From DATDAH01 sp963725155 (GTDB lineage Bacteria; Actinomycetota; Acidimicrobiia; Acidimicrobiales; DATDAH01), in NCBI GenBank assembly GCA_963725155.1, contig CAVRXU010000009.1, forward strand, positions 1 to 64,000: a DNA stretch of 64,000 nucleotides, given 5' to 3'. Below are positions 34,356 through 41,828 of the stretch, one piece after another. A program made the translations under genes and the position numbers. The stretch's first letter is position 1. Each line of letters starts with the position of its first letter. The notes under the pieces were generated by a model. The model was given only the letters and a program-made list of their open reading frames with translations, did not search any database and was not told where the DNA came from.

Positions 34356-35366
34356 TCAGGGCCAGCCGGCGGTGAGCTTGGCGGCCACCTCGGCGCGGGT
34401 GGTGTCGTCGCAGAAGGCGGCGGCGACGGCCGCCTGTTGGACGGCGGCCAGCTCGGTGTCGGAGAAGCCGTGGTGCTCGGCCCACAGAGCCAGCTCCCGG
34501 GACGTGGTCGTGGTGGTGATGGCCCGGTCGTCGGGGTTCACGGTGACGACGAAGCCGGCGTCGACCAGGCGGCGCACCGGGTGCTCGTCCACCGGGAGGC
34601 CCAGGCAGGCGTTGGACGTCACGCAGACCTCCAAGGGCAGGCCCCGGTCCCGCACCTCTCGGGCCACCGGCCCGTCGAGGTCGTCGCTCAGGCGCCAACC
34701 GTGGCCGATCCGGTCGGGGTCGACGGTCAGGGCCGACGCCACGCTGTCGATGCCGTCCATCTCGCCCGCATGCACGGTCCGGCCCAGCCCGGCCTCGCCG
34801 GCCACGGCGTAGGCCTCAGCGAAGTCCGCCGCCGGACAGCCGACCTCGGCCCCCGCGATGTCGTAGCCCACCACACCCCGGTCGCCCCAGGCCACGGCCA
34901 GGCGCGCCGCTTCCAGCCCGAGGGCGGGGCCGTCCTCTCGGATCCCGCAGACGATCAGGCGGGCGACCGTGCCCGTGGCCGCCTCCCCCTCCGCCAGGCC
35001 TGCGATCACCGCGGCCATCACCTCGTCGGTACCCAGGCCGGAGCGCTGGTGGCTGAGGGGCCCGAACCGGGTCTCCAGGTAGACGACCCCGTCGGCGGCC
35101 ACGTCCTCGACCGCCTCACGGGCCACCCGGCGCAGCGAGTCGGCGTCCTGGAGGAGGCTGATCACGAGGTGGAATCGGGACCAGGCCTCCGGGAAGGGCA
35201 TGCCCGGACGGAGCGTGAACCAGTCGGCCAGCTCGGCCTCGGCCACCGGCAGCTCGACCCCCTGGGCCGCGGCCAGGTCGACCACCGTGGCCGGCCGCAC
35301 CCCGCCGTCCAGGTGGTCGTGGAGCACCACCTTGGGCCGGTCACGGAACCGGTACTCGTCGGTCAT
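34356..35366 (-). CDS. add: Adenosine deaminase
   Basis: Zinc amidohydrolase converting adenosine or deoxyadenosine to inosine. The 336 residues show the HDHLDGG metal motif near residues 16-22, the GYDIAGAE strand, the catalytic HAGE with Glu, the SNACLGL segment and NPDDRAI, with the metal-binding Asp. Cytoplasmic; purine salvage. ATG 35366 follows TAGGCT by nine bases. It converges on the DUF3039 gene across the tandem palindromes. Confidence 0.93.
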   Translation of the reverse strand: MTDEYRFRDRPKVVLHDHLDGGVRPATVVDLAAAQGVELPVAEAELADWFTLRPGMPFPEAWSRFHLVISLLQDADSLRRVAREAVEDVAADGVVYLETRFGPLSHQRSGLGTDEVMAAVIAGLAEGEAATGTVARLIVCGIREDGPALGLEAARLAVAWGDRGVVGYDIAGAEVGCPAADFAEAYAVAGEAGLGRTVHAGEMDGIDSVASALTVDPDRIGHGWRLSDDLDGPVAREVRDRGLPLEVCVTSNACLGLPVDEHPVRRLVDAGFVVTVNPDDRAITTTTTSRELALWAEHHGFSDTELAAVQQAAVAAAFCDDTTRAEVAAKLTAGWP

Positions 35367-35375
35367 CGGGCCGGG

Positions 35376-35381
35376 AGCCTA
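35376..35381 (-). promoter_or_regulatory. -10 element of adenosine deaminase
   Basis: TAGGCT on the minus strand, nine bases before the ATG at 35366. Confidence 0.4.
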
Positions 35382-35426
35382 CGACTCGCTTCGCGCCGGG
35401 GGCCGCCCAGAGTGTGAGATGGAGGC

Positions 35427-35954
35427 GTGAGTCGCACCACCCGCGTCGGGCCCGTCGACGGCTTCTGGGCGACCGTCGACGAGTGGGCGGCGGACGTGGT
35501 CGAGCCGTCGCGGGTGCGGGCGTGGTGGACGAGCCGTTGCCGCCTCGACGCGGTGGCCGGCCCCTACCTGGATGTGACCGGCGACCTGACCTTGGTCGAG
35601 CGCCGGCTCACGCCCCTCCGCGGCGCCGTCGCCAACCAGGGGGTCGCCGTGGCCGACGATGCCGCCCTGCGCTCCGCCCTCGTCGACGACGGGGTCAGCT
35701 TTCGGGTCGTCGACGCCGCCCGCCGCTACCGCTGGAACGGCCCGATGCTGACCCCGGTGGCCCTGGAGCTCCACGTCAGCGGCGACGAGGCCACGCTCCA
35801 AGCCTGGTGGGAGGACGTCTGGGCGTCGTGGCCCACCATCCGCCTCGGCCGCGAGTCCACCGCCCAGCGTCCACCCCGCCGGGCCACCCCGATCGCCCAG
35901 ATCACCCGCCTCTTCGCCGCCCTCGGCCACGAACCCCTCCAACGCCAGGACTGA
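35427..35954 (+). CDS. Soluble protein of unknown function
   Basis: 175 residues from GTG 35427. Trp- and Arg-rich, no signal peptide or membrane helix; contains TPVALELHVSGDEATLQAWW. It seems to be a globular protein with no recognised domain. It lies between adenosine deaminase (divergent) and the sigma-like gene, 40 bases before the start of the latter. High codon GC3 supports it as a gene. Confidence 0.6.
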   Translation: MSRTTRVGPVDGFWATVDEWAADVVEPSRVRAWWTSRCRLDAVAGPYLDVTGDLTLVERRLTPLRGAVANQGVAVADDAALRSALVDDGVSFRVVDAARRYRWNGPMLTPVALELHVSGDEATLQAWWEDVWASWPTIRLGRESTAQRPPRRATPIAQITRLFAALGHEPLQRQD

Positions 35955-35965
35955 GCCCCGGGTTC

Positions 35966-35988
35966 TTGTCAGACCCCCTGGGGAAGAT
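35966..35988 (+). promoter_or_regulatory. PafBC/RecA-NDp-type DNA-damage promoter candidate
   Basis: TTGTCAGAC (35966-35974), eight bases, then GAAGAT (35983-35988), followed six bases later by ATG 35995. This fits TTGTCRGTG-N8-TAnnnT, the actinobacterial LexA-independent damage promoter, with a weak -10; the transcript would be leaderless. Confidence 0.5.
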
Positions 35989-35994
35989 GACCCC

Positions 35995-36651
35995 ATGGAG
36001 AGGGACAGGCGAGCTCGGTTGGAAGCGCTGATGGCGCGGTTGGCGGCAGGGGACACGGGCGCGGCGTTCGTCCTGGCCATGGACTTCAGCGGGCCCATCG
36101 GGTCGGCGGTGCGGGCCCACCTGGCCGACCTGGGGGTCCACGACATCGATCGGGACGAGCTCGACTCGCTGGTCATCGACGTCTGCACGATGCTGGCCGG
36201 CATCGCCGCGGCCTGGCGGGCCGACGGCGGGGCCGCGCCCTGGCAGTGGGCGTACCACCGGGTCCGCCAAGTGGTCAGCGGGTTCGTCGGCCAGCACGCC
36301 GACGGGCTCGACGACGCCCTGCTCGACCTCCCCGCCCCGGCCGCGGCGCCCGGTGCCGAGCCCGACCTGACGGCCGTCCTCGACGGCCTGTGCGCCGACT
36401 GGCCCCTGGTGGCGCTCGTCCGCGAGGGCCTCGAGGCTGTGGCCAGCGCCCGGGACCGGGCCATCCTGCTCGAGGTCGAGGTCCAGGCGGCGATGGGAGA
36501 CCCGTCCCCTGCGATCACCATCGCCGCCGAGCGGGGCATGCGGCCCGCCGCCGTGCGTCAGGTCGTGTCGCGGACGCGGCGCCGCCTGCACGACCTGGCC
36601 AAGGGCGACGAGCGCTTCGCCCCGCTGGCCGAACTCGCCCTGGCCGCCTGA
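35995..36651 (+). CDS. Sigma-70-like DNA-binding protein of unknown role
   Basis: 218 residues. The N-terminal half (RLAAGDTGAAFVLAMDF, then DIDRDELDSLVIDVC) is reminiscent of a divergent ECF region 2, and the C-terminal half ends with ERGMRPAAVRQVVSRTRRRLHDLA, which looks like the helix-turn-helix of sigma region 4. No anti-sigma gene is adjacent. The damage-type promoter in front suggests induction by DNA injury. It may be an alternative sigma factor or a sigma-like regulator; assignment is tentative. Confidence 0.5.
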   Translation: MERDRRARLEALMARLAAGDTGAAFVLAMDFSGPIGSAVRAHLADLGVHDIDRDELDSLVIDVCTMLAGIAAAWRADGGAAPWQWAYHRVRQVVSGFVGQHADGLDDALLDLPAPAAAPGAEPDLTAVLDGLCADWPLVALVREGLEAVASARDRAILLEVEVQAAMGDPSPAITIAAERGMRPAAVRQVVSRTRRRLHDLAKGDERFAPLAELALAA

Positions 36652-36699
36652 TTCGCCACCGCTGTGCCCGATGTCACTGCGGGAGCCCCTCGACAAGTC

Positions 36700-36729
36700 C
36701 GCTACGCTACCGTAGCGTAGCGATAGTTT
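36700..36729 (+). promoter_or_regulatory. TetR-type operator and -10 of the MFS/tetR operon
   Basis: A perfect 23-bp palindrome, CGCTACGCTAC-C-GTAGCGTAGCG (36700-36722), is followed by TAGTTT (36724-36729). The encoded TetR protein downstream is the likely ligand-released repressor, giving autoregulation of the pump. Confidence 0.65.
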
Positions 36730-36758
36730 CGAGTCCCGCCCTTCAGGAGAATCCCCCC

Positions 36759-38363
36759 GTGGCCCCACCCACCGACGCCGCAGCCATCAACGACCGCCGC
36801 TGGGCGGTCCTGGCCGTCATGAACCTCAGCCTGGTCATCGTGGTGGCCGGCAACTCGGCCCTGAACGTGGCCCTGCCCTCCATCGTCCGCGACCTCGACG
36901 CCACCAGCTCCCAGCTGCAGTGGATGGTCGACGCCTACGCCCTCGTCTTCGCCGGCCTGCTGCTCCCCATGGGCGCCCTCGGGGACCGGTTCGGGCGCAA
37001 GGGCATGCTCCAGGGCGGCCTCTCGATCTTCGCCCTGGGCTCGCTCATCGCCGTCTTCGCCACCGAACCGTGGCACCTCATCGCCACCCGCTCGATCATG
37101 GGGGTCGGGGCGGCGATGATCATGCCCGCCACCCTCTCGATCATCACCAACGTGTTCCCGCCGCAGGAGCGCTCCAAGGCCATCGCCATCTGGGCCGGGT
37201 TCGCCGGTGCCGGTGCCGCCATCGGCCCGGTGCTCAGCGGCTTCCTGCTCGAGCACTTCTGGTTCGGTTCGGTCTTCCTGATCAACATCCCGATCGTGGC
37301 CGTGGCCCTGATCTCCGGCGCCGTCCTGGTGCCGACCTCACGGGACCCGCGCCAGCGTCGCCTCGATCCCGTCGGCGGCCTGCTCTCCATGGTCGGCCTC
37401 TTCGCCCTCCTCTACGCCATCATCGAGGGCCCCGAGCGGGGCTGGAGCGATCCCGTCACTGTCGGCCTCTTCGTGGTCTCCCTGGTCCTCGGCGTGACCT
37501 TCGTCCGCTGGGAGCACCACACCGACGAGCCGATGCTGCCGATGGAGCAGTTCTCGGACCGCCGATTCTCCATGGGCACCGGGACCATCGGGCTCACGTT
37601 CTTCGCCATGTTCGGCACCTTCTTCGTGGCCACCCAGTACCTGCAGTTCGTGCTCGGCTACTCGCCCTTCCAGGCGGGCCTGGCCACGCTGCCGATGGCG
37701 GCGATGATGGTCATCTTCGCCCCCCGCAGCGCCGGGTTCGCCGAGCGCTTCGGACGGGACAAGGTCATGGCCGTCGGCCTCACCACGGTGGCCCTCGGCC
37801 TCTTCACCATGTCGTTCCTGACCGTCGACTCGCCTTACATCCATCTGGCCATCGGCCTGATGCTCCTGGGCGGTGGCATGGCCATGACCACCGCACCGGC
37901 GACCGGCGCGGTCATGGAGTCCATGCCCCTCTCCAAGGCCGGTGTGGGCTCGGCCGTCAACGACACCAGTCGTGAGGTGGGCGGGGCCCTCGGCGTCGCC
38001 GTGCTCGGCAGCATCCTGTCCTCGGGCTACCGGTCCGCCCTGGACCTCGACCTGTCGGCGGCGCCGCCCGAGGCCGCGGCCGCCGTCCGGGAAGGCGTCG
38101 GCTCGGCCCTGGCCGTGGCTCAACAGGCCCCGGCGAACATCGGGCCCCAGATAGCCGATGCCGCCCGGACCGCGTTCACCGACGCCATGGCCCCGGTGTT
38201 CTGGTTCGGCGCCGCCGTCGTCCTGATCACCGCCGGGCTGGTCCTGAAGGTCATGCCCAGCCGGGGCGACGTCGTCACCCACGAGGTGGGCGAGGACGGC
38301 TACCTGGCCCCGACCGACGCCACGGCGGGCAAAGAGCCGGTCCAGATCCCGGCCGGCTCGTGA
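36759..38363 (+). CDS. MFS drug-efflux transporter (DHA2, 14-TMS type)
   Basis: 534 residues with fourteen hydrophobic segments; proton antiporter family that exports drugs or toxic compounds. The motif GDRFGRKGML lies in the loop after TM2 and LALPSIVRDLDA-type start (VALPSIVRDL) in TM1; GPVLSGFLLE is the motif C antiporter segment. GTG 36759 was used because AGGAG sits ten bases upstream. The TetR gene overlaps its stop by GTGA, so pump and repressor are one operon under the operator at 36700. Confidence 0.9.
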   Translation: MAPPTDAAAINDRRWAVLAVMNLSLVIVVAGNSALNVALPSIVRDLDATSSQLQWMVDAYALVFAGLLLPMGALGDRFGRKGMLQGGLSIFALGSLIAVFATEPWHLIATRSIMGVGAAMIMPATLSIITNVFPPQERSKAIAIWAGFAGAGAAIGPVLSGFLLEHFWFGSVFLINIPIVAVALISGAVLVPTSRDPRQRRLDPVGGLLSMVGLFALLYAIIEGPERGWSDPVTVGLFVVSLVLGVTFVRWEHHTDEPMLPMEQFSDRRFSMGTGTIGLTFFAMFGTFFVATQYLQFVLGYSPFQAGLATLPMAAMMVIFAPRSAGFAERFGRDKVMAVGLTTVALGLFTMSFLTVDSPYIHLAIGLMLLGGGMAMTTAPATGAVMESMPLSKAGVGSAVNDTSREVGGALGVAVLGSILSSGYRSALDLDLSAAPPEAAAAVREGVGSALAVAQQAPANIGPQIADAARTAFTDAMAPVFWFGAAVVLITAGLVLKVMPSRGDVVTHEVGEDGYLAPTDATAGKEPVQIPAGS

Positions 38364-38968
38364 GCACGACCGCCGAGCCCGAGGCCGCGGCGGACACCGA
38401 CGCCGAGGCTTGCGACCCCCGGGTCGCCCGGTCCCGGGCCGCGGTGCTGGCCGCCACCGTCGACCTCCTCGGCGAGGTCGGCCACGCGGGCACCACCGTC
38501 GAGGCCATCGCCGAGCGCTCGGGCGTGGCCAAGACCACCATCTACCGCCATTGGCCCAGCCGGGCCCCACTGCTCATCGACGCGTTCCACAGCCGCGTCG
38601 AGCAGAACGACCATCCCCCCACCGGCGACGTCCGGGCCGACCTGCTGAACCTCGCCTCCGGGCTGGCGGCCAAGCTCCGGGACCCCCAGTGGAGCCGGAT
38701 CATGGCCACCCTCATCGACGCCGCCGAGTCCGATCCGGAGCTGAGCGAGCTGTCGGCCGCCTTCACCCGCGAACGGCGCGAGGCCGTGCGGGCCGTGCTC
38801 GAGCGGGGCATCGCCGACGGGGAGCTCGACCCTGACATCGACACCGGGCTGGCCGCCCAGCTCGTCGGCGGGGCGATCTTCTACCAGCGCCTCATCCGCC
38901 GCCGGGCCGCTGACGACCGTGAGGTCGAGGCCATGATCGACCTCGTGCTGAACGGCCTCCGCCGCTGA
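38360..38968 (+). CDS. TetR-family transcriptional repressor of the MFS pump
   Basis: 202 residues. N-terminal helix-turn-helix: TTVEAIAERSGVAKTTIYRHWPSRAPLLIDAF (shortest span of the DNA-binding helix is AKTTIYRHW). The C-terminal ligand-binding domain is all helical. Overlap with the pump stop (GTGA) means the pair is translated together, and the 23-bp palindrome in front of the pump is the probable operator. The ligand is probably a pump substrate; not shown by sequence. Confidence 0.9.
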   Translation: MSTTAEPEAAADTDAEACDPRVARSRAAVLAATVDLLGEVGHAGTTVEAIAERSGVAKTTIYRHWPSRAPLLIDAFHSRVEQNDHPPTGDVRADLLNLASGLAAKLRDPQWSRIMATLIDAAESDPELSELSAAFTRERREAVRAVLERGIADGELDPDIDTGLAAQLVGGAIFYQRLIRRRAADDREVEAMIDLVLNGLRR

Positions 38969-38971
38969 GGC

Positions 38972-39262
38972 TCAGGCCTCCACGTAGTAGCGGTTCCGGC
39001 CCTCCCGGCCCCCACCGAACCAGGTCACGAGGTCGGCCACCACTCCGATGCCGACGAAGAGCCAGCCGATCCCGCTCACCCCGCCGATCGGGGCGTACGC
39101 CAGGGCGTAGCAGAAGGTCGTCCAGGGCAGGAGGATGAAGCCCGCCAGACCCTGCCAGAACGAGTCGAAGGCGATCGTCAGCCGGTCGCTGAAGATCCAC
39201 ATGAGGAAGAGGACGAACCGGGGGGAGATCCAGGACGCGAGGACGACGGCGCAACAACCCAT
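38972..39262 (-). CDS. Small membrane protein of unknown function
   Basis: 96 residues with two or three hydrophobic segments (about 4-22, 36-58 and 63-82), two Cys near the start (MGCCAVV), and a basic tail ending GGREGRNRYYVEA. No known domain; such short actinobacterial proteins often have no annotated role. TACGCT lies seven bases before the ATG, so it appears leaderless. Confidence 0.72.
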   Translation of the reverse strand: MGCCAVVLASWISPRFVLFLMWIFSDRLTIAFDSFWQGLAGFILLPWTTFCYALAYAPIGGVSGIGWLFVGIGVVADLVTWFGGGREGRNRYYVEA

Positions 39263-39269
39263 GGCGACG

Positions 39270-39275
39270 AGCGTA
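39270..39275 (-). promoter_or_regulatory. -10 element of the small membrane protein
   Basis: TACGCT on the minus strand, seven bases before ATG 39262. It lies 11 bases from the left arm of the flanking repeat. Confidence 0.45.
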
Positions 39276-39285
39276 GATCCGATCG

Positions 39286-39337
39286 CGTTCTTACCCGGGA
39301 TCTGGCCCCCAGGGGGGCCGGATCACGAGCGAGAAGG
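39286..39337. repeat. Left flanking repeat of the AbiEi/DUF559 gene (type C)
   Basis: Imperfect palindrome of about 50 bp, CGTTCTTACCCGGGATCTGG opening. Its sequence matches the reverse complement of the right repeat at 40342-40393, so the two form a long inverted repeat around the gene. It sits in a promoter region, 24 bases upstream of the small membrane-protein start, so it is not a terminator there. Confidence 0.85.
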
Positions 39338-39352
39338 GCGCACCAGGGATTC

Positions 39353-39375
39353 CTGTCACAGGCCCAGAGTTGGCT
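39353..39375 (+). promoter_or_regulatory. PafBC-type promoter candidate of the DUF559 gene
   Basis: CTGTCACAG (39353-39361), eight bases, TTGGCT (39370-39375), six bases, ATG 39382. The same spacing, base for base, as the sigma-like gene promoter at 35966. The -10 is weak. Confidence 0.42.
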
Positions 39376-39381
39376 GGTGCC

Positions 39382-40335
39382 ATGGCCAACCTCGACGATC
39401 ACATCCGCCGCTACTCGAGACGACAGCTCGGGCTCGTGACCACCGACCAGCTCCACGCCAGTGGAGCCAGTCGCAAGGCAATTCGTCACCGGGTCGACCG
39501 AGGCGATCTCGCAGTCCTGTCCCCTCGACTCTTCCGCTGCAGAACGGTGCCGATCACCGATCAGCAGCGAGCGCTGGCCGGCGTGCTCGACGCAGGCCAG
39601 GGCGCGGCGCTGTCGCACGAGTCCGCCGCCGCCCTCTGGGGCCTGCCCGGGTTCTTCCTTCTCCCCGTGGAGGTCTCCCGACCTCGTGAGGGCTCGCGAG
39701 CGGCGAGCTCCCTCGCCCACGTCCACGACCTCACCCGCCTGCCGGCTGAGTTCGTCACCGAGCTCGACGGCATTCCCGTCGTCACCCCGTCGCTCGTGCT
39801 CCTCCAACTCAGCGGCCGCCAGCACCCGTTGCGCGTCGCCCGGGCGACGGACACAGCGCTCGTCCTGGGCGCGTGCACCCCTCGCTCGCTCCGTCGTGTC
39901 CTCGAGGTGATGGCTCGGAGCGGCCGCAACGGCATCGTGGATTTCCGAGGCATCGTCAGCGAGCGGGACGAGCACTACCGACCACCCGAGAGCGGGAACG
40001 AGAGCCGGCTGCAATGGGTGCTCGACCGGGCCGGTGAGCGTCGGCTCCGTCGTCAGATCAACGTCGGCAACGAGGAGGAGTGGCTCGGCCGAATGGATTT
40101 CGCCGACGACGGGGAGCCCTTCGTGCTCCAGGTCGACAGCGAGCGCTACCACGGCGCCCTCATCGACACCGAGCGGGATCTCCACCAGACCGAGGCCCTG
40201 GAGGCGGCGGGCTATGTCGTCCGCCGCGTTTGGGACACCGATCTCTGGCACCACCCCGACCTCGTCGTCCAGCGGGTCCGCGAGGGACGCCGACTGGCCC
40301 GAGCCCGCCGCCACGCTCAGCCCCGAGCGTGCTGA
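39382..40335 (+). CDS. AbiEi-type N-terminus fused to a DUF559/Vsr-like nuclease domain
   Basis: 317 residues from ATG 39382. The N-terminal winged helix (about 10-50, RRQLGLVTTDQLHASGASRK region) is like AbiEi-type antitoxin domains; the C-terminal 100 residues show the DUF559 pattern, with RMDFADDG, LQVDSERYHG, an Arg/Asp-rich helix and YVVRRVWDTDLW. DUF559 is related to very-short-patch-repair endonucleases. The gene is bounded by 50-bp inverted repeats (39286-39337, 40342-40393) and has a damage-type promoter. Separate toxin partner genes are absent, so it is likely a stand-alone nuclease-like or repeat-linked mobile gene. Confidence 0.8.
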   Translation: MANLDDHIRRYSRRQLGLVTTDQLHASGASRKAIRHRVDRGDLAVLSPRLFRCRTVPITDQQRALAGVLDAGQGAALSHESAAALWGLPGFFLLPVEVSRPREGSRAASSLAHVHDLTRLPAEFVTELDGIPVVTPSLVLLQLSGRQHPLRVARATDTALVLGACTPRSLRRVLEVMARSGRNGIVDFRGIVSERDEHYRPPESGNESRLQWVLDRAGERRLRRQINVGNEEEWLGRMDFADDGEPFVLQVDSERYHGALIDTERDLHQTEALEAAGYVVRRVWDTDLWHHPDLVVQRVREGRRLARARRHAQPRAC

Positions 40336-40341
40336 TGCTGC

Positions 40342-40393
40342 AATTCTCACCTGCGATTCGGCCCCTCTGGGGGCCAGATCGCGGGTAAGAACG
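40342..40393. repeat. Right flanking repeat of the AbiEi/DUF559 gene (type C)
   Basis: Imperfect palindrome starting six bases after the DUF559 stop, with arms ATTCTCACCTGCGATTCGGC and the complement of CGTTCTTACCCGCGATCTGG; mismatches are all transitions. It is the mirror copy of the left repeat and lies between two convergent stops, so it could also terminate both. Confidence 0.85.
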
Positions 40394-40404
40394 CGGTGGC
40401 CGGC

Positions 40405-40815
40405 TCAGTCGTCGGGGTCGACACGGCCGCGGGTGCGTTTGACCTCGCTGCGCTTCTTCTTGCTGTCGACGCGACGGGCCTTGGCCGCCCGGCTGGGCTT
40501 GGTCTTGCGGCGAGGCCGCTCCTCCCGCATGGCCTCGCCGAGCAGGGTGCGCAGGCGCTCGAGGGCCAGGTCCTTGTTGCGGGACTGGGAGCGGGAGTCG
40601 GCGGCCGCGGCGACCACGGCCGGCCCGAGCTTGGCCTGCAGCCGACGACGTTGGCTGTCGGTCAGCGACGGCGACTCGGCGATGGCGAAACGGACCTCGG
40701 CCCGGGTGGCGGCCCGATTGGCGTGTTGGCCGCCGGGGCCGCCGGGTGTGTCGTAACGCCACGTCAGCTCGCTCAGCGGCACCTCCAGCCGCCCGACCCG
40801 CAGGACCTCGCTCAC
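40405..40815 (-). CDS. arfB: Ribosome-rescue peptide-chain release factor ArfB-like
   Basis: 136 residues. Stalled-ribosome rescue peptidyl-tRNA hydrolase; the GGQ loop GGPGGQHANR at 25-34 and the lysine/arginine-rich C-terminus (RRKTKPSRAAKARRVDSKKKRSE), which fits the mRNA entry channel, are diagnostic of the ArfB/ICT1 class. No class I stop-codon recognition domain. GTG 40815 follows TACGGT by six bases. It diverges from an aldo/keto reductase. Confidence 0.9.
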   Translation of the reverse strand: MSEVLRVGRLEVPLSELTWRYDTPGGPGGQHANRAATRAEVRFAIAESPSLTDSQRRRLQAKLGPAVVAAAADSRSQSRNKDLALERLRTLLGEAMREERPRRKTKPSRAAKARRVDSKKKRSEVKRTRGRVDPDD

Positions 40816-40821
40816 CTCGCG

Positions 40822-40827
40822 ACCGTA
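40822..40827 (-). promoter_or_regulatory. -10 element of arfB
   Basis: TACGGT on the minus strand, six bases before GTG 40815. Confidence 0.5.
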
Positions 40828-40844
40828 ACCAGAGGACCGCCTCC

Positions 40845-40850
40845 TAGCCT
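40845..40850 (+). promoter_or_regulatory. -10 element of the aldo/keto reductase
   Basis: TAGCCT, eight bases before ATG 40859; transcribed away from arfB. Confidence 0.45.
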
Positions 40851-40858
40851 CGACGCGA

Positions 40859-41821
40859 ATGGAGTACCGCCGCCTCGGTCACACCGGCCTGAGGGTCAGC
40901 GCTCTCTCCTTCGGCTCCTGGGTCACCTTCGGCACCCAGGTCGACCAGGACCTGGCCCTCGACCTGCTCCAGACGGCCCGGGACGGCGGCATCAACTTCT
41001 TCGACAACGCCGAGGCCTACGGCGGTGGCGAGTCCGAGCGCCTCATGGGGGCCGCCATCGCCGAGCTGGGCTGGGAACGCAAGTCCTACCTGGTGAGCAC
41101 CAAGCTCTTCTTCGGCATCGACGACGACGCCGTCAACCTCTCCGACACCCTGAACCGCAAGTACCTGATGCAGGCGATCGACGGCTCCCTGGAGCGCTTC
41201 GGCCTCGACTTCGTGGATCTCCTCTTCTGCCACCGGGCCGATCCCGACACACCCATCGAGGAGACGGTGTGGGCCATGTCCGACATCGTCAGCTCGGGCC
41301 AGGCCCTCTACTGGGGCACGTCGGAGTGGACGGCGGACGAGATCCGGGCCGCGCACGCCGTGGCGGAGAAGCACCATCTGCACAAGCCGGTGATGGAGCA
41401 GCCGCAGTACAACATCCTCGAGCGCTCGCGGGTGGAGGACGACTACGACCCCCTCTACGACGACGTCGGTCTCGGCTTGACCACCTGGAGCCCGCTGGCG
41501 TCGGGCCTCCTCACCGGCAAGTACCTCGACGGCGTGCCCGACGACAGCCGGGCTGCGCTGGAGGGCTACGAGTGGCTGCGGGACATGCTCACCGCCGAGG
41601 AGCGGATGGAGCAGGTCCGCGCGCTCCAAGCCATCGCCGACGAGCTGGGCTGCTCACTGGCCCAACTGGCCGTAGGCTGGTGCACGAAGAACCCGCGGGT
41701 CTCCACCGTGATCCTGGGGGCCAGTCGCCCCTCGCAGCTGGTGGAGAACCTGGCCGCCCTGGAGGTCGCCGACCGCATGGACGACGAGGTCATGGCCCAC
41801 ATCCGACAAGTGACGCACTGA
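40859..41821 (+). CDS. Aldo/keto reductase (Kv-beta-like)
   Basis: 320 residues, TIM barrel, NADPH-dependent. Catalytic Tyr and Lys are in FFDNAEAYGGGESE and VSTKLFFG; LLFCHRADPDTPIEE holds the His, and the NADPH-binding LGASRPSQLVENL follows. Resembles voltage-gated potassium channel beta subunits in this superfamily. Cytoplasmic; substrate unknown. Short gap (7 bp) to the TrhA gene, so they share a transcript. Confidence 0.92.
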   Translation: MEYRRLGHTGLRVSALSFGSWVTFGTQVDQDLALDLLQTARDGGINFFDNAEAYGGGESERLMGAAIAELGWERKSYLVSTKLFFGIDDDAVNLSDTLNRKYLMQAIDGSLERFGLDFVDLLFCHRADPDTPIEETVWAMSDIVSSGQALYWGTSEWTADEIRAAHAVAEKHHLHKPVMEQPQYNILERSRVEDDYDPLYDDVGLGLTTWSPLASGLLTGKYLDGVPDDSRAALEGYEWLRDMLTAEERMEQVRALQAIADELGCSLAQLAVGWCTKNPRVSTVILGASRPSQLVENLAALEVADRMDDEVMAHIRQVTH

Positions 41822-41828
41822 GGCTCAC

